Part shown: positions 1 through 15,662 of the stretch, piece by piece
Position numbering within the stretch: the first letter of the stretch is position 1
Layout of the letters: every line of letters starts with the position of its first letter
NCBI GenBank assembly: GCA_963734085.1
Contig: CAVTFT010000021.1
Location: forward strand, 124,001 to 188,000
Reading direction: 5' to 3'
DNA length: 64,000 nucleotides
Source of the DNA: CAIWHR01 sp963734085
GTDB taxonomy: Bacteria > Pseudomonadota > Gammaproteobacteria > Burkholderiales > Casimicrobiaceae
The notes under the pieces: model-generated
What the model was told of the DNA's origin: nothing
What the model saw: only the letters and a program-made list of their open reading frames with translations
Database searches by the model: none
Program-made: the position numbers and the translations under genes

Positions 1-542
1 TCGAGAAGGTCCGCGACGGCGCGCTTGACGCAAGCTTTTACTACGGCGACCTGGTGCACCCGGCCGTGGCGGCCATCGCGCTGCGCGAAATCGCCTATCG
101 CGTCGCGGCGCCCGCCGCCTGGCGCGACAAGGTTGAGCACGCCGCGTGGGCTGACGTGGCCGCGTTGCCGTGGCTGATGGCGCCGACGATCAGTACCCAT
201 CACGTGCTGGCCACAAGGCTCTTCTCCGAGCGCGGGAGCGCCCCGGCGACGCTGATCGAAGCCGACAACGAGATGGTCATTCGCTCGCTCGTCGCGTCGG
301 GGCTCGGCGTCGCGCTCGTCCGCGAGGACCTCGCGCAGGAAGGCGAAGCGGCGGGCGAGCTCGTGATCTGGCCCGACGCGCGCCTCGCGACGACCCTGCA
401 GTTCATCTACGCGAGCGAGAAGCGCGACGAGCCCGAGCTGCGCGCGCTCGTCGGCATCGTCGGCGACGTGTGGCGCAAGGTTCTCGCCCCGACAGTGTCG
501 AAGGTGTCGGCGCGCGGGCGTAGGCAGAAGCGGCGGGCGTGA
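1..542 (+). CDS. LysR-family transcriptional regulator, C-terminal part
   Basis: The reading frame is open from base 3 and runs to TGA at 540-542, so the N-terminal helix-turn-helix lies outside the window. About 180 residues are visible. They read as the second half of a LysR substrate-binding domain: a KVRDGALDASF stretch typical of the start of the effector-binding core, an EADNEMVIRSLVASGLGVALV segment (the usual helix-glycine turn before the last strands), and a terminal helix after RDEPELRAL. The protein would bind a small effector and regulate a nearby, often divergent, gene; that target lies to the left of the window. The gene converges on the toxin gene at 643. The family is clear, the effector is unknown. 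Confidence 0.85.
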   Translation, partial: EKVRDGALDASFYYGDLVHPAVAAIALREIAYRVAAPAAWRDKVEHAAWADVAALPWLMAPTISTHHVLATRLFSERGSAPATLIEADNEMVIRSLVASGLGVALVREDLAQEGEAAGELVIWPDARLATTLQFIYASEKRDEPELRALVGIVGDVWRKVLAPTVSKVSARGRRQKRRA

Positions 543-642
543 GGAATCGGCATCGCGGTAATGCCGACCATTGCCGATATCCTGGAACGCAACGAAACAA
601 AAAGACGACGACGGGCCGCAGGACCGGCTGCCTCGCGTGACG

Positions 643-1047
643 TCAGACAAACGGATTGCGCACCCTGACCTGGGCGTCGATCAACTGCCCGTGCTGCAGA
701 TCCTCGGTGTAAAGAATCCGGCATCCGGACAGTAGCGCTGCCGCAATGATTGTCCCGTCGTAGATGGAAAGCCCGAACCGCTCCGCGACACGCATGCCGC
801 GTTCGTGCATCTCGACTGTCAGCGGCGCCACGCGGCACGCGGCGCGGAGTTGCGTGGAGATGTCACGCACTTCCCGCCACGACATCCCTAGCTTGCGGCG
901 CGCGACGGATGCAACCTCGTTCAGCACCTGAACGCTGATCTGCCCGCCGCCGGCGATCAGCTCCTCGGCGCGATCGGCCTTCGCCGCGTCCGCCGAAAGC
1001 AAGTAGAGCGCGACATTGGTGTCGAAGAACGCTTCAGCGGCGCCCAT
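643..1047 (-). CDS. PIN-domain ribonuclease, VapC-like toxin
   Basis: A 134-residue protein with the PIN-domain layout: acidic residue D9 in FFDTNVALYLL, E44 in VLNEVASVAR, D97 in GLSIYDGTIIAAA, and a final acidic pair in LYTEDLQHGQ (about 115-116). These would hold the metal ions of an Mg-dependent RNase that cuts RNA when not bound by its antitoxin. A longer frame extends upstream to 1323, but the family start is the ATG at 1047, which overlaps the last 14 bases of the AbrB-type gene at 1034-1297. Such overlap favours coupled translation of antitoxin then toxin. Target RNA cannot be read from sequence. Confidence 0.85.
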   Translation of the reverse strand: MGAAEAFFDTNVALYLLSADAAKADRAEELIAGGGQISVQVLNEVASVARRKLGMSWREVRDISTQLRAACRVAPLTVEMHERGMRVAERFGLSIYDGTIIAAALLSGCRILYTEDLQHGQLIDAQVRVRNPFV

Positions 1048-1297
1048 TTGCCCGTGCGCGTCCGTGGCCGCGCTCGTTCGCGTCCAGCCGGTCGAACGTG
1101 AAGTCCGCCGGCAGGCGGCCGCGGTATTTCCTGAGCCGCGCCAGAATCTCGCGGACTCGAGGAGCCCGCTTGACCCCAAATGTCCGGCTGCCGGCGACAA
1201 CGATCTCGATCTCGTCGCCCGCCTCGAGCTCGAGCGTCTCCACCACTGCGGCAGGAAGCCGGATGGCCAGGCTGTTGCCCCATTTCGAGACCTGCAT
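1034..1297 (-). CDS. AbrB/MazE-type antitoxin
   Basis: An 87-residue protein starting MQVSKWGNSLAIRLPAAVVE, the swapped-hairpin AbrB/MazE DNA-binding fold (residues 1-45), followed by an arginine-rich tail that would wrap the PIN toxin encoded just downstream. The ATG at 1297 is preceded by CCGGAGGTGTCAC, a strong ribosome binding site, which rules out the slightly longer frame from 1330. The gene overlaps the toxin by 14 bases. In this family the antitoxin, alone or with the toxin, binds palindromes at its own promoter; a perfect 8-base palindrome sits just upstream at 1315-1338. Confidence 0.85.
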   Translation of the reverse strand: MQVSKWGNSLAIRLPAAVVETLELEAGDEIEIVVAGSRTFGVKRAPRVREILARLRKYRGRLPADFTFDRLDANERGHGRARANGRR

Positions 1298-1314
1298 GTG
1301 ACACCTCCGGTTTG

Positions 1315-1338
1315 GATATACATTGGACACTGTATATC
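1315..1338. promoter_or_regulatory. Palindromic candidate operator of the AbrB/PIN pair
   Basis: GATATACA (1315-1322) and its perfect reverse complement TGTATATC (1331-1338) are separated by 8 bases, and lie 18 bases upstream of the antitoxin ATG in an AT-rich patch within GC-rich sequence. Position and symmetry fit an autoregulatory operator that overlaps the promoter. Binding is inferred. Confidence 0.55.
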
Positions 1339-1372
1339 TAAGCGACCGCGAAGTCCATATGCCGGATGGCCG

Positions 1373-1402
1373 AAAAAAAGACCGGCGGATCGCTCCGCCG
1401 GT
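1373..1402 (-). terminator. Rho-independent terminator of the rpoBC operon
   Basis: A 9-base-pair stem (1381-1389 with 1394-1402, arms ACCGGCGGA and TCCGCCGGT) with a 4-base loop is followed on the minus strand by a run of seven T (1373-1379). It starts about 30 bases after the rpoC stop codon, the expected end of the beta operon. Confidence 0.9.
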
Positions 1403-1430
1403 TTTCCTGACTACAAAAACTGCCTGAACG

Positions 1431-5651
<4,221 letters not shown>

Positions 5652-5700
5652 CCGTTACTCCCGAGTAATTCTGTATTCGGCAAACTGTTCGCGACCCGCA

Positions 5701-9798
<4,098 letters not shown>

Positions 9799-10181
9799 TT
9801 ACTTCTCCGATTCACGGAAATCGCCGAAAACCCGCGGCCCCAATGCCACAGCCCGCCACCCGATTGCGGCGGCACGGTGCCCGGTTATCGATCGATTTCA
9901 AGGGCGCGCACGGCCGCGCCCATCGCGCATCGACTGGTCGGATGCATTGCGCATCCTGGCTTGGTGGTTGGCCGCTACCAACCGCTGGCGGACGGCGGCG
10001 CCACGGATACTGCGCCGCCCGACCATGCCCTGTCTCCTGCAGTCGCTTCAGAAGACGAAGAGGAGCGGACCCTGATCCGCTCGTCTTCGGCCTCTCGGAC
10101 CGCCACAAGTTCCCTTGCGGCGCCCCGAGCCGAAGAAGGCCCGGCGTCCGGCAACGCTCCGCCGGCCGCCGCGCCTGCCCA
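9799..10181 (-). other. rplL-rpoB intergenic region with hairpins
   Basis: 383 bases without a supported gene. On the minus strand it holds a stem GAGCGGA/TCCGCTC (10063-10069 with 10076-10082) extended by GAAGAC/GTCTTC (10051-10056 with 10083-10088) around a 6-base bulge, and a smaller GGTTGG/CCAACC hairpin (9966-9983). Neither is followed by a T-run. In enterobacteria the equivalent spacer holds an attenuator and an RNase III site that lower rpoBC expression relative to rplJL; the same role here is inference from position. Confidence 0.5.
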
Positions 10182-10562
10182 TCACTTGATCTCGGCCTTG
10201 GCGCCGGCCTCTTCCAGCTTCTTCTTGGCGGCCTCGGCGTCGGCCTTGTTGACGCCTTCCTTCACGGGCTTCGGCGCGCCGTCGACCAGGTCTTTGGCTT
10301 CCTTCAAGCCGAGGCCCGTCAACTCGCGCACGGCCTTGATGACGTTGACCTTGTTGTCGCCGATCGCGGCCAGCACGACGGTAAATTCGGTCTGCTCCTC
10401 GGCGGCAGCAGCCGGGGCCGCGGCGGCGGCGGGGCCGGCGACCGCGACGGCGGCGGCCGCCGACACGCCGAACTTGTCTTCCATCGCCTTGATGAGCTCG
10501 GAGAGCTCGAGAACGGTCAGCGACGAGATCTTGTCGAGGATTTCGGTTTGCACTGCGGACAT
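10182..10562 (-). CDS. rplL: 50S ribosomal protein L7/L12
   Basis: A 126-residue L7/L12 with N-terminal dimerisation domain (about 1-35), an alanine-rich hinge (about 36-58), and the C-terminal factor-binding domain containing KVNVIKAVRELTGLGLKEAK. It forms the ribosomal stalk that recruits EF-Tu, EF-G and other GTPases. The ATG at 10562 has AGGAG upstream. It follows rplJ by 55 bases and is co-transcribed with it. Confidence 0.97.
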   Translation of the reverse strand: MSAVQTEILDKISSLTVLELSELIKAMEDKFGVSAAAAVAVAGPAAAAAPAAAAEEQTEFTVVLAAIGDNKVNVIKAVRELTGLGLKEAKDLVDGAPKPVKEGVNKADAEAAKKKLEEAGAKAEIK

Positions 10563-10617
10563 GATTTGCTCCTGAATCGTAGGGTTCTAGGAATTGGTTG
10601 CGGGATCGTCTTGCCGA

Positions 10618-11142
10618 TTACGCGGCGGGCCGCGCGTCGCGCACGGCGGCCAGCGTCCGCACGAACTTGCTCGGAACTTCGTTCAACGTCCGGACGAGCT
10701 TGGCCATCGGCGCCTGCATCGTGCCCATCAGCTTGGCGATCAGCACTTCGCGCGTGGGCAGCGCGGCCAGCGCGGCGATTTCCTTGGCGGACATCACCTG
10801 GCCGGGCATCGCGCCGCCCGTGATCACGAACTTGTCGTTGCCCTTGGCGAAATCGTTCAGCACTTTCGCCACGGCAACGGGATCGGGACCGATGCCATAC
10901 GCCAGCGGACCGACCATCTTGTCGGCCAGCGGGGCGAACGGCGAATCGGCGACCGCCCGGCGCACCAGAGTGTTCTTGACGACCCTGAAATACACGCCGG
11001 AAGCCCGTGCCTTCGCGCGGAGCACGATCATTGCGCCGACGGGCATGCCGCGGTTCTCGGCCATGACGATGGCCTGAGCGCCGGCGACCTGCTTCGCGAC
11101 CTCCGCAACTACCGCCTGTTTCTGCTCCAAATTAAGACCCAA
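10618..11142 (-). CDS. rplJ: 50S ribosomal protein L10, TTG start
   Basis: A 174-residue L10, which anchors the L7/L12 stalk and is the usual translational autoregulator of this operon. The family N-terminus (GLNLEQKQAVVAEVAKQ) directly follows a TTG at 11142; no ATG or GTG lies closer, and GGGAG sits seven bases upstream, so TTG is taken as the real start. It contains MAENRGMPVGAMIVLRAKAR and VVKNTLVRRA motifs. The 260-base leader from rplA holds a strong hairpin. A TTG start in such a highly made protein is uncommon and may help set its level. Confidence 0.95.
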   Translation of the reverse strand: MGLNLEQKQAVVAEVAKQVAGAQAIVMAENRGMPVGAMIVLRAKARASGVYFRVVKNTLVRRAVADSPFAPLADKMVGPLAYGIGPDPVAVAKVLNDFAKGNDKFVITGGAMPGQVMSAKEIAALAALPTREVLIAKLMGTMQAPMAKLVRTLNEVPSKFVRTLAAVRDARPAA

Positions 11143-11216
11143 TTTTGGTCTCCCAAGTTACTGGTGACCTTCAAGTCCAGGAAAATCCTGTCCGAGGGCA
11201 CCATCTATCGCTGGAT

Positions 11217-11250
11217 TTCAGCTGTCAGCTTTCAGCTATCAGCCGTCAGC
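11217..11250. repeat. Short tandem CAGCT(A/T)TCAG-type repeat
   Basis: Within the rplA-rplJ space the sequence cycles through TCAGCTGTCAGCTTTCAG and ATCAGCCGTCAGC, i.e. four to five imperfect units of about 7-8 bases. Similar strings occur at 13646-13737 and 15308-15392, always between genes of this translation block. Function unknown. Confidence 0.55.
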
Positions 11251-11366
11251 AAGGACGACTGCTCGCGTGCTCCGACAGTTTCGTTTAAGCGTCTGCTCCC
11301 GCGGTCTTTGACGGCCCGCCGCGCGATACGCTGCGCGGCGCTCCCTCAAAAAACGTCCATGTATAA

Positions 11367-11394
11367 CGGGGGCTGCGAGAAGCGGCAGCCCCCG
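11367..11394 (-). promoter_or_regulatory. Hairpin in the rplJ leader
   Basis: A 10-base-pair GC-rich stem (11367-11376 with 11385-11394, core GGGGGCTGC/GCAGCCCCC) with an 8-base loop begins 9 bases after the rplA stop. It is not followed by a T-run on the minus strand, so it reads as a processing or attenuation structure in the L10 leader rather than a full terminator. The rest of the 260-base leader (11143-11402) holds only the short repeat at 11217-11250. Confidence 0.5.
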
Positions 11395-11402
11395 ACTTTG
11401 TG

Positions 11403-12131
11403 TCAATGGGCTGGACCTCCGGAGGCCAGTCCCGTCGTATCGATCCGCACGCCCGCGCCCATCGTGCTCGAGACGCTGATCCGCTTGAGGTAGATGCCCT
11501 TGGTTCCCGACGGCTTCGCCTTGTTCAGCGCCTCGATCAGCGCAAGCAGGTTCGTCTTGAGTTGCTCGGGCGCGAACGACGCGCGGCCGATCGTGCACTG
11601 GACGATGCCGCCCTTGTCGGTGCGGTACTGGACCTGTCCCGCCTTCGCGTTCTTGACCGCGGTGACGACGTCGGCGTTGACCGTGCCGACCTTCGGGTTC
11701 GGCATCAGCCCACGCGGACCGAGGATCTGGCCCAACTGTCCGACGACGCGCATCGCATCCGGCGAGGCGATCACGACGTCGAACTCCATGAAGCCTTCCT
11801 TGATCTTCGCGGCGAGGTCATCCAAGCCGACGATGTCCGCGCCCGCCTCCTGCGCCGCCTTCGCCTTGTCGCCCTGCGCGAACACGGCGATACGGACTTT
11901 CTTGCCCGTCCCTGCCGGCAGGACAACCGAGCCGCGCACCGTCTGGTCCGATTTCTTGGCATCCACGCCGAGGTTGACGGCGACGTCGACCGACTCGTCG
12001 AACTTGGCGACCGCCGTTTCCTTGACGAGCTTCAGCGCTTCGTCCACCGGATACGCCTTGCCGCTATCCACCTTGGCGCGCACGGTCTTCATCCGCTTCG
12101 AGAGCTTCGGGAGCTTTTGTTCGGCAGCCAT
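11403..12131 (-). CDS. rplA: 50S ribosomal protein L1
   Basis: A 242-residue L1 starting MAAEQKLPKLSKRMKTVRAK. The signature VGQLGQILGPRGLMPNPKVGTV is split here as VGQLGQILGPRGLMP and NPKVGTVNADV, and the C-terminus has the KGIYLKRISVSSTMGAG strand. L1 builds the mobile stalk at the E site and represses the rplK-rplA mRNA. The ATG at 12131 is favoured; a GTG at 12137, overlapping the rplK stop as GTGA, is closer to the AAGGAG site and would add two residues. Either start implies coupling to rplK. Confidence 0.96.
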   Translation of the reverse strand: MAAEQKLPKLSKRMKTVRAKVDSGKAYPVDEALKLVKETAVAKFDESVDVAVNLGVDAKKSDQTVRGSVVLPAGTGKKVRIAVFAQGDKAKAAQEAGADIVGLDDLAAKIKEGFMEFDVVIASPDAMRVVGQLGQILGPRGLMPNPKVGTVNADVVTAVKNAKAGQVQYRTDKGGIVQCTIGRASFAPEQLKTNLLALIEALNKAKPSGTKGIYLKRISVSSTMGAGVRIDTTGLASGGPAH

Positions 12132-12133
12132 GA

Positions 12134-12568
12134 TCACTTCACTCCTTCGACCGTGATGCCCATGCTGCGCGCGCTGCCGGCGATCGTGCGCACTGCGGCA
12201 TCCATGTCGGCGGCGGTGAGGTCGGGCATCTTCGCCTTGGCGATCTCCTCGGCTTGCGCGCGGGTAAGCTTGCCCACCTTGTCGGTGTGCGGCGTGCTGC
12301 TGCCCTTCTCGACCTTCGCCGCCTTCTTGATGAGCACCGTGGCCGGCGGCGTCTTCATCACGAACGTGAAGCTCTTGTCGGCGTAGGCCGTGATCACCAC
12401 CGGGATCGGCAGGCCCGGCTCGACCTTCTGCGTCTGCGCGTTGAACGCCTTGCAGAATTCCATGATGTTCAAGCCGCGCTGGCCGAGCGCAGGCCCGATG
12501 GGCGGGCTGGGATTCGCCTTGCCCGCCGGCACCTGCAGCTTGATGAAGCCGACGATCTTCTTCGCCAT
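12134..12568 (-). CDS. rplK: 50S ribosomal protein L11
   Basis: A 144-residue L11 with the two-domain layout: N-terminal KIVGFIKLQVPAGKANPSPP segment with the IGPALGQRGLNIMEFCKAFN motif, and C-terminal 23S rRNA-binding domain ending TIAGSARSMGITVEG. It forms the GTPase-associated centre and the contact for RelA-type stringent factors. The ATG at 12568 has AGGAGAAA upstream. It overlaps or abuts rplA. Confidence 0.97.
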   Translation of the reverse strand: MAKKIVGFIKLQVPAGKANPSPPIGPALGQRGLNIMEFCKAFNAQTQKVEPGLPIPVVITAYADKSFTFVMKTPPATVLIKKAAKVEKGSSTPHTDKVGKLTRAQAEEIAKAKMPDLTAADMDAAVRTIAGSARSMGITVEGVK

Positions 12569-12652
12569 CTCAGTTTCTCCTGTCGGGTATTAGCGGATCC
12601 GAAGACCCTCCCCGTTCCGTCGTCAAGGCACGATTGCCTTTGACCCTTCAAT

Positions 12653-12673
12653 GCCCCCGCGTACGGCGGGGGC
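12653..12673 (-). promoter_or_regulatory. GC hairpin in the nusG-rplK space
   Basis: An 8-base-pair stem (12653-12660 GCCCCCGC with 12666-12673 GCGGGGGC) with a 5-base loop lies about 85 bases upstream of rplK in its likely leader. L1 binds a structured leader before rplK in other bacteria; whether this hairpin is part of such a site is inference. Confidence 0.35.
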
Positions 12674-12720
12674 CCTCGTCCGAGTTAAGCGGCGACGCGT
12701 TGCCGCTTCAACGAGGACAG

Positions 12721-12750
12721 AAAACACGCCACGCTCGCGTGACGTGTTTT
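12721..12750 (-). terminator. Hairpin at the nusG stop, weak terminator or attenuator
   Basis: AAAACACG (12721-12728) pairs with CGTGTTTT (12743-12750), and an inner CACG/CGTG adds four pairs with one mismatch. The outer arm overlaps the nusG stop codon, and only TTTTC follows on the minus strand. It looks like an inefficient Rho-independent signal between secE-nusG and rplKAJL. Confidence 0.55.
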
Positions 12751-13289
12751 CAAGCTTTCTCCACTTGCGAAAAGTCGAGCTCCACCGGCGTCGACCTTCC
12801 GAAGATCGTCACCGACACCCGCAACTTGCTCTTCTCGTAATTCACGTCCTCGACGTTGCCGTGGAAGTCCGTGAACGGGCCTTCGCGCACGCGCACCGCC
12901 TCGCCCATCTCGAAGAGCACCTTCGGGCGCGGCTTTTCGACCCCTTCCTGCACCTGGCGCAGGATCGCGTCGACTTCCTTTTGCGTGATCGGCGTTGGCT
13001 TGTTCGCCGTGCCGCCCACGAAGCCCGTGACCTTCGGCGTGCTCTTCACCAGGTGCCACGAGTCATCCGACATTTCCATTTCGACCAGCACGTAGCCCGG
13101 AAAGAACTTGCGCTCGGAGATCGCCTTCTGGCCGCTCTTCATCTCGACGACTTCCTCGACCGGCACCAGGATCTGTCCGAACTGATCGGCGATGTCCGAG
13201 CGCTTGATCCGCTCGGTCAGCGCGCGCTGCACGCTCTTCTCGAAACCCGAGTAGGCATGGACGACGTACCACTTCTTGCCACCACTCAT
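12750..13289 (-). CDS. nusG: Transcription termination/antitermination factor NusG
   Basis: A 179-residue NusG. The family start SGGKKWYVVHAYSGFEKSVQ fixes the ATG at 13289, which overlaps the secE stop by 4 bases (ATGA). It has the NGN domain (1 to about 118, with FFPGYVLVEM), and the C-terminal KOW motif GEAVRVREGPFTDFHGNVED. It binds RNA polymerase to speed elongation and links it to Rho or to the ribosome. A longer frame upstream to 13496 runs through secE and is not real. Confidence 0.97.
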   Translation of the reverse strand: MSGGKKWYVVHAYSGFEKSVQRALTERIKRSDIADQFGQILVPVEEVVEMKSGQKAISERKFFPGYVLVEMEMSDDSWHLVKSTPKVTGFVGGTANKPTPITQKEVDAILRQVQEGVEKPRPKVLFEMGEAVRVREGPFTDFHGNVEDVNYEKSKLRVSVTIFGRSTPVELDFSQVEKA

Positions 13290-13636
13290 CCTTCGCCCCT
13301 GCCGGTCACGATCCTCACGATCCACGCCAGCGTCGTATCGATGGCGAACAGGAACAGCGCCATGATCACGACGAAGGCGAACACGATCGCGGTGGTCTGG
13401 ATCGTCTCCTTGCGCGTCGGCCACGACACCTTGCCGGCCTCGGCCCATGCTTCCTGCGCAAACACGAAGAACTGCTTGCCCGGCTCGGAGAGCCATGCGA
13501 CGACACCGGCGGCGACGAGGCCGCCCAGCACCATCAGCACGCGCAGCACGAGCGCCGCATCAGCGAACCAGTAATACGCCCACACGCCGGCGACCACGCA
13601 GAGACCCGCCAGCACGATTTTTATCTTGTCGATCAT
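13286..13636 (-). CDS. secE: Preprotein translocase subunit SecE
   Basis: A 116-residue SecE with three predicted membrane helices (about 7-25, 29-48 and 82-108) and the conserved amphipathic segment EVSWPTRKE-like motif, here AGKVSWPTRKETIQTT, just before the last helix. It clamps SecY in the Sec translocon. It overlaps nusG by 4 bases, the near-universal secE-nusG pairing. The ribosome binding site is weak. It lies downstream of tuf and tRNA-Trp. Confidence 0.96.
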   Translation of the reverse strand: MIDKIKIVLAGLCVVAGVWAYYWFADAALVLRVLMVLGGLVAAGVVAWLSEPGKQFFVFAQEAWAEAGKVSWPTRKETIQTTAIVFAFVVIMALFLFAIDTTLAWIVRIVTGRGEG

Positions 13637-13645
13637 CAGATGTCG

Positions 13646-13737
13646 GTTGACAGTAGTCAGTTGGCAGTTACCGCTGCCCGCGGCACAATTTCACGTAGTC
13701 CTCTTGCCCCACTGTCAACTGTCAACTGACTGCTGAC
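13646..13737. repeat. Inverted pair of CAGTTGACAG-type repeats
   Basis: GTTGACAGTAGTCAGTTGGC (from 13646) and CTGTCAACTGACTGCTGAC (13719-13737) form an imperfect inverted repeat about 50 bases apart, each made of smaller 7-base tandem units. It fills the space between tRNA-Trp and secE. The same units recur at 11217-11250 and 15308-15392. Confidence 0.6.
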
Positions 13738-13745
13738 ACCTGCAG

Positions 13746-13821
13746 TGGCAGGCCAGGAGGGAATCGAACCCCCAACCTGCGGTTTTGGAGACCGCCGCTC
13801 TGCCAATTGAGCTACTGGCCT
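13746..13821 (-). tRNA. tRNA-Trp (CCA anticodon)
   Basis: A complete cloverleaf on the minus strand: 7-base acceptor arms AGGCCAG and CTGGCCT, D arm with AGCTCAATTGGCAGAGC, anticodon loop CTCCAAA (anticodon CCA), T arm with GGTTCGATTCC, and an encoded 3' CCA. It lies between tuf and secE, its usual place in proteobacteria. Confidence 0.96.
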
Positions 13822-13836
13822 TTGATCCGTCCGTGC

Positions 13837-15027
13837 CTATTCGATGATTTTCGCCACCACGCCGGCGCCGACGGTACGGCCACCTTCGCGAATCGCAAAG
13901 CGCAACCCCTCTTCCATCGCAATCGGCGCAATCAGCGTCACCGTCATCGCCACATTGTCCCCAGGCATCACCATCTCGGTCCCCGCCGGCAGCTCGCAGC
14001 TCCCCGTCACGTCCGTCGTCCGAAAATAAAACTGCGGCCGATACCCCGGGAAAAACGGCGTGTGCCGACCCCCCTCCTCCTTGGACAGCACATACACCTC
14101 GCAGCTGAACTTGGTGTGCGGCGTGATCGACCCCGGCTTCGCCAGCACCTGCCCCCGCTCCACCTCCTCCCGCTTGGTGCCTCTGAGGAGTACGCCGACG
14201 TTGTCCCCCGCCTGCCCCTGGTCCAGGAGCTTCCGGAACATCTCCACCCCGGTGCACACCGTCTTCAACGTCGGCTTCAAGCCCACAATCTCCAGCTCGT
14301 CGCCCACCTTCACCACCCCGCGCTCCACCCGCCCGGTCACCACCGTGCCCCGACCAGAAATCGAAAACACGTCCTCCACCGGCATCAAAAACGGCCCATC
14401 GATCGCCCGCTTCGGCTGCGGAATGTAGCTGTCCAGCGCCTCCGCCAGCTTCAGAATCGAGCCTTCCCCCAGCTCGCTCTTGTCGCCTTCCAAAGCCATC
14501 TTCGCGCTGCCAATCACGATCGGCGTCTTGTCCCCAGGAAACTGGTACTTGGACAGGAGCTCCCGCACCTCCAGCTCAACGAGCTCCAGCAGCTCCTTGT
14601 CGTCGACCATGTCCGCCTTGTTCATGTACACGACGATGTAGGGCACCCCCACCTGCCGCGCCAGCAGGATATGTTCGCGGGTCTGCGGCATCGGCCCATC
14701 CGCCGCACTCACCACCAGGATCGCCCCATCCATCTGCGCCGCCCCGGTAATCATGTTCTTGATGTAGTCCGCATGCCCCGGACAATCCACGTGCGCGTAG
14801 TGCCGGTTCTTCGTCTCGTACTCCACGTGCGCCGTGTTGATCGTGATCCCCCGCGCCTTCTCCTCCGGCGCATTGTCAATCTGGTCGTACGCCTTCACCT
14901 CCCCCCCATACAGCTTCGACAGCACCAGCGTCATCGCCGCCGTCAGCGTCGTCTTGCCGTGATCCACGTGCCCGATCGTCCCCACGTTCACGTGCGGCTT
15001 CGTCCGCTCGAATTTGCCCTTGGCCAT
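13837..15027 (-). CDS. tuf: Elongation factor Tu
   Basis: A 396-residue EF-Tu. GTPase motifs are intact: GHVDHGKT (19-26), DCPGHADY (about 81-88) and NKADMV (about 136). Domains II and III follow, ending RFAIREGGRTVGAGVVAKII. It delivers aminoacyl-tRNA to the ribosome. AAGGAG precedes the ATG at 15027. It follows tRNA-Tyr, tRNA-Gly and tRNA-Thr and precedes tRNA-Trp, the same order as the enterobacterial tufB locus. Codon choice is strongly C-ending, fitting very high expression. A second tuf copy elsewhere is common in relatives but not seen here. Confidence 0.98.
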   Translation of the reverse strand: MAKGKFERTKPHVNVGTIGHVDHGKTTLTAAMTLVLSKLYGGEVKAYDQIDNAPEEKARGITINTAHVEYETKNRHYAHVDCPGHADYIKNMITGAAQMDGAILVVSAADGPMPQTREHILLARQVGVPYIVVYMNKADMVDDKELLELVELEVRELLSKYQFPGDKTPIVIGSAKMALEGDKSELGEGSILKLAEALDSYIPQPKRAIDGPFLMPVEDVFSISGRGTVVTGRVERGVVKVGDELEIVGLKPTLKTVCTGVEMFRKLLDQGQAGDNVGVLLRGTKREEVERGQVLAKPGSITPHTKFSCEVYVLSKEEGGRHTPFFPGYRPQFYFRTTDVTGSCELPAGTEMVMPGDNVAMTVTLIAPIAMEEGLRFAIREGGRTVGAGVVAKIIE

Positions 15028-15080
15028 CGCTAAACTCCTTCAGACCTCGTTCTTCAGTTGCCCAATTGGTCGTTGATTCG

Positions 15081-15155
<75 letters not shown>

Positions 15156-15226
15156 TCGTGCTGCGGCGAGCACCGATTCTGCGTTGTCTTCCCTTGGATA
15201 GTTGCGCGTACGTCTTGCCGTTCTGC

Positions 15227-15300
15227 TGGAGCGGGTGAAGGGAATCGAACCCTCGTCATAAGCTTGGAAGGCTTCTGCTCTACCATTGAGCTACACCCGC
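15227..15300 (-). tRNA. tRNA-Gly (TCC anticodon)
   Basis: Minus-strand cloverleaf: acceptor arms GCGGGTG and CACCCGC, D arm with AGCTCAATGGTAGAGC, anticodon loop CTTCCAA (anticodon TCC), T arm GGGTTCGATTCCC and encoded CCA at 15227-15229. The anticodon stem has one mismatch (G-A) at its outer pair. Second tRNA of the tuf transcript. Confidence 0.95.
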
Positions 15301-15307
15301 GGAACAG

Positions 15308-15392
15308 GTGTCAGTTTTCAGTTGGCAGTTGACAGAAGTGGAATCTTCCCACGATGCTCGACCTGCGCCCCCACCAGACTGACTTGTCAACT
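15308..15392. repeat. CAGTTGACAG-type repeat between tRNA-Gly and tRNA-Tyr
   Basis: TGTCAGTTTTCAGTTGGCAG then TTGACAG (about 15308-15335) faces ACTGACTTGTCAACTC (about 15377-15392) in inverted orientation. The units match those at 13646-13737. It would be part of the tRNA-tuf precursor transcript. Confidence 0.55.
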
Positions 15393-15409
15393 CTTTCCTG
15401 GCTCCTGAA

Positions 15410-15494
<85 letters not shown>

Positions 15495-15507
15495 GACGGA
15501 ACATGCA

Positions 15508-15537
15508 AGTTTAGCAATTTATGGGCCGATGTGTCAA
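15508..15537 (-). promoter_or_regulatory. Sigma-70 promoter of the tRNA-Tyr/Gly/Thr-tuf operon
   Basis: On the minus strand a perfect -35 TTGACA (15532-15537) is followed after 18 bases by TAAACT as -10 (15508-15513), putting the start near 15501, a few bases before tRNA-Tyr. Inferred from consensus and position. Confidence 0.7.
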
Positions 15538-15662
15538 ACCGCTGAAAATCAACGGGATTCGGACACCCCACCGCAGGGTCCCCGGTCCCCGCACCGGTCT
15601 CGGCCTTGTTCCGGCTGCCCCTGTCGGCGGGCCCCCGGGAACCGTGCAGCAGCGAGAGGCGC

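Noticed and set aside
643..1323. 226-codon version of the PIN toxin
   Set aside because: The first 92 codons overlap the antitoxin in another frame and show no PIN sequence; the family start is the ATG at 1047.
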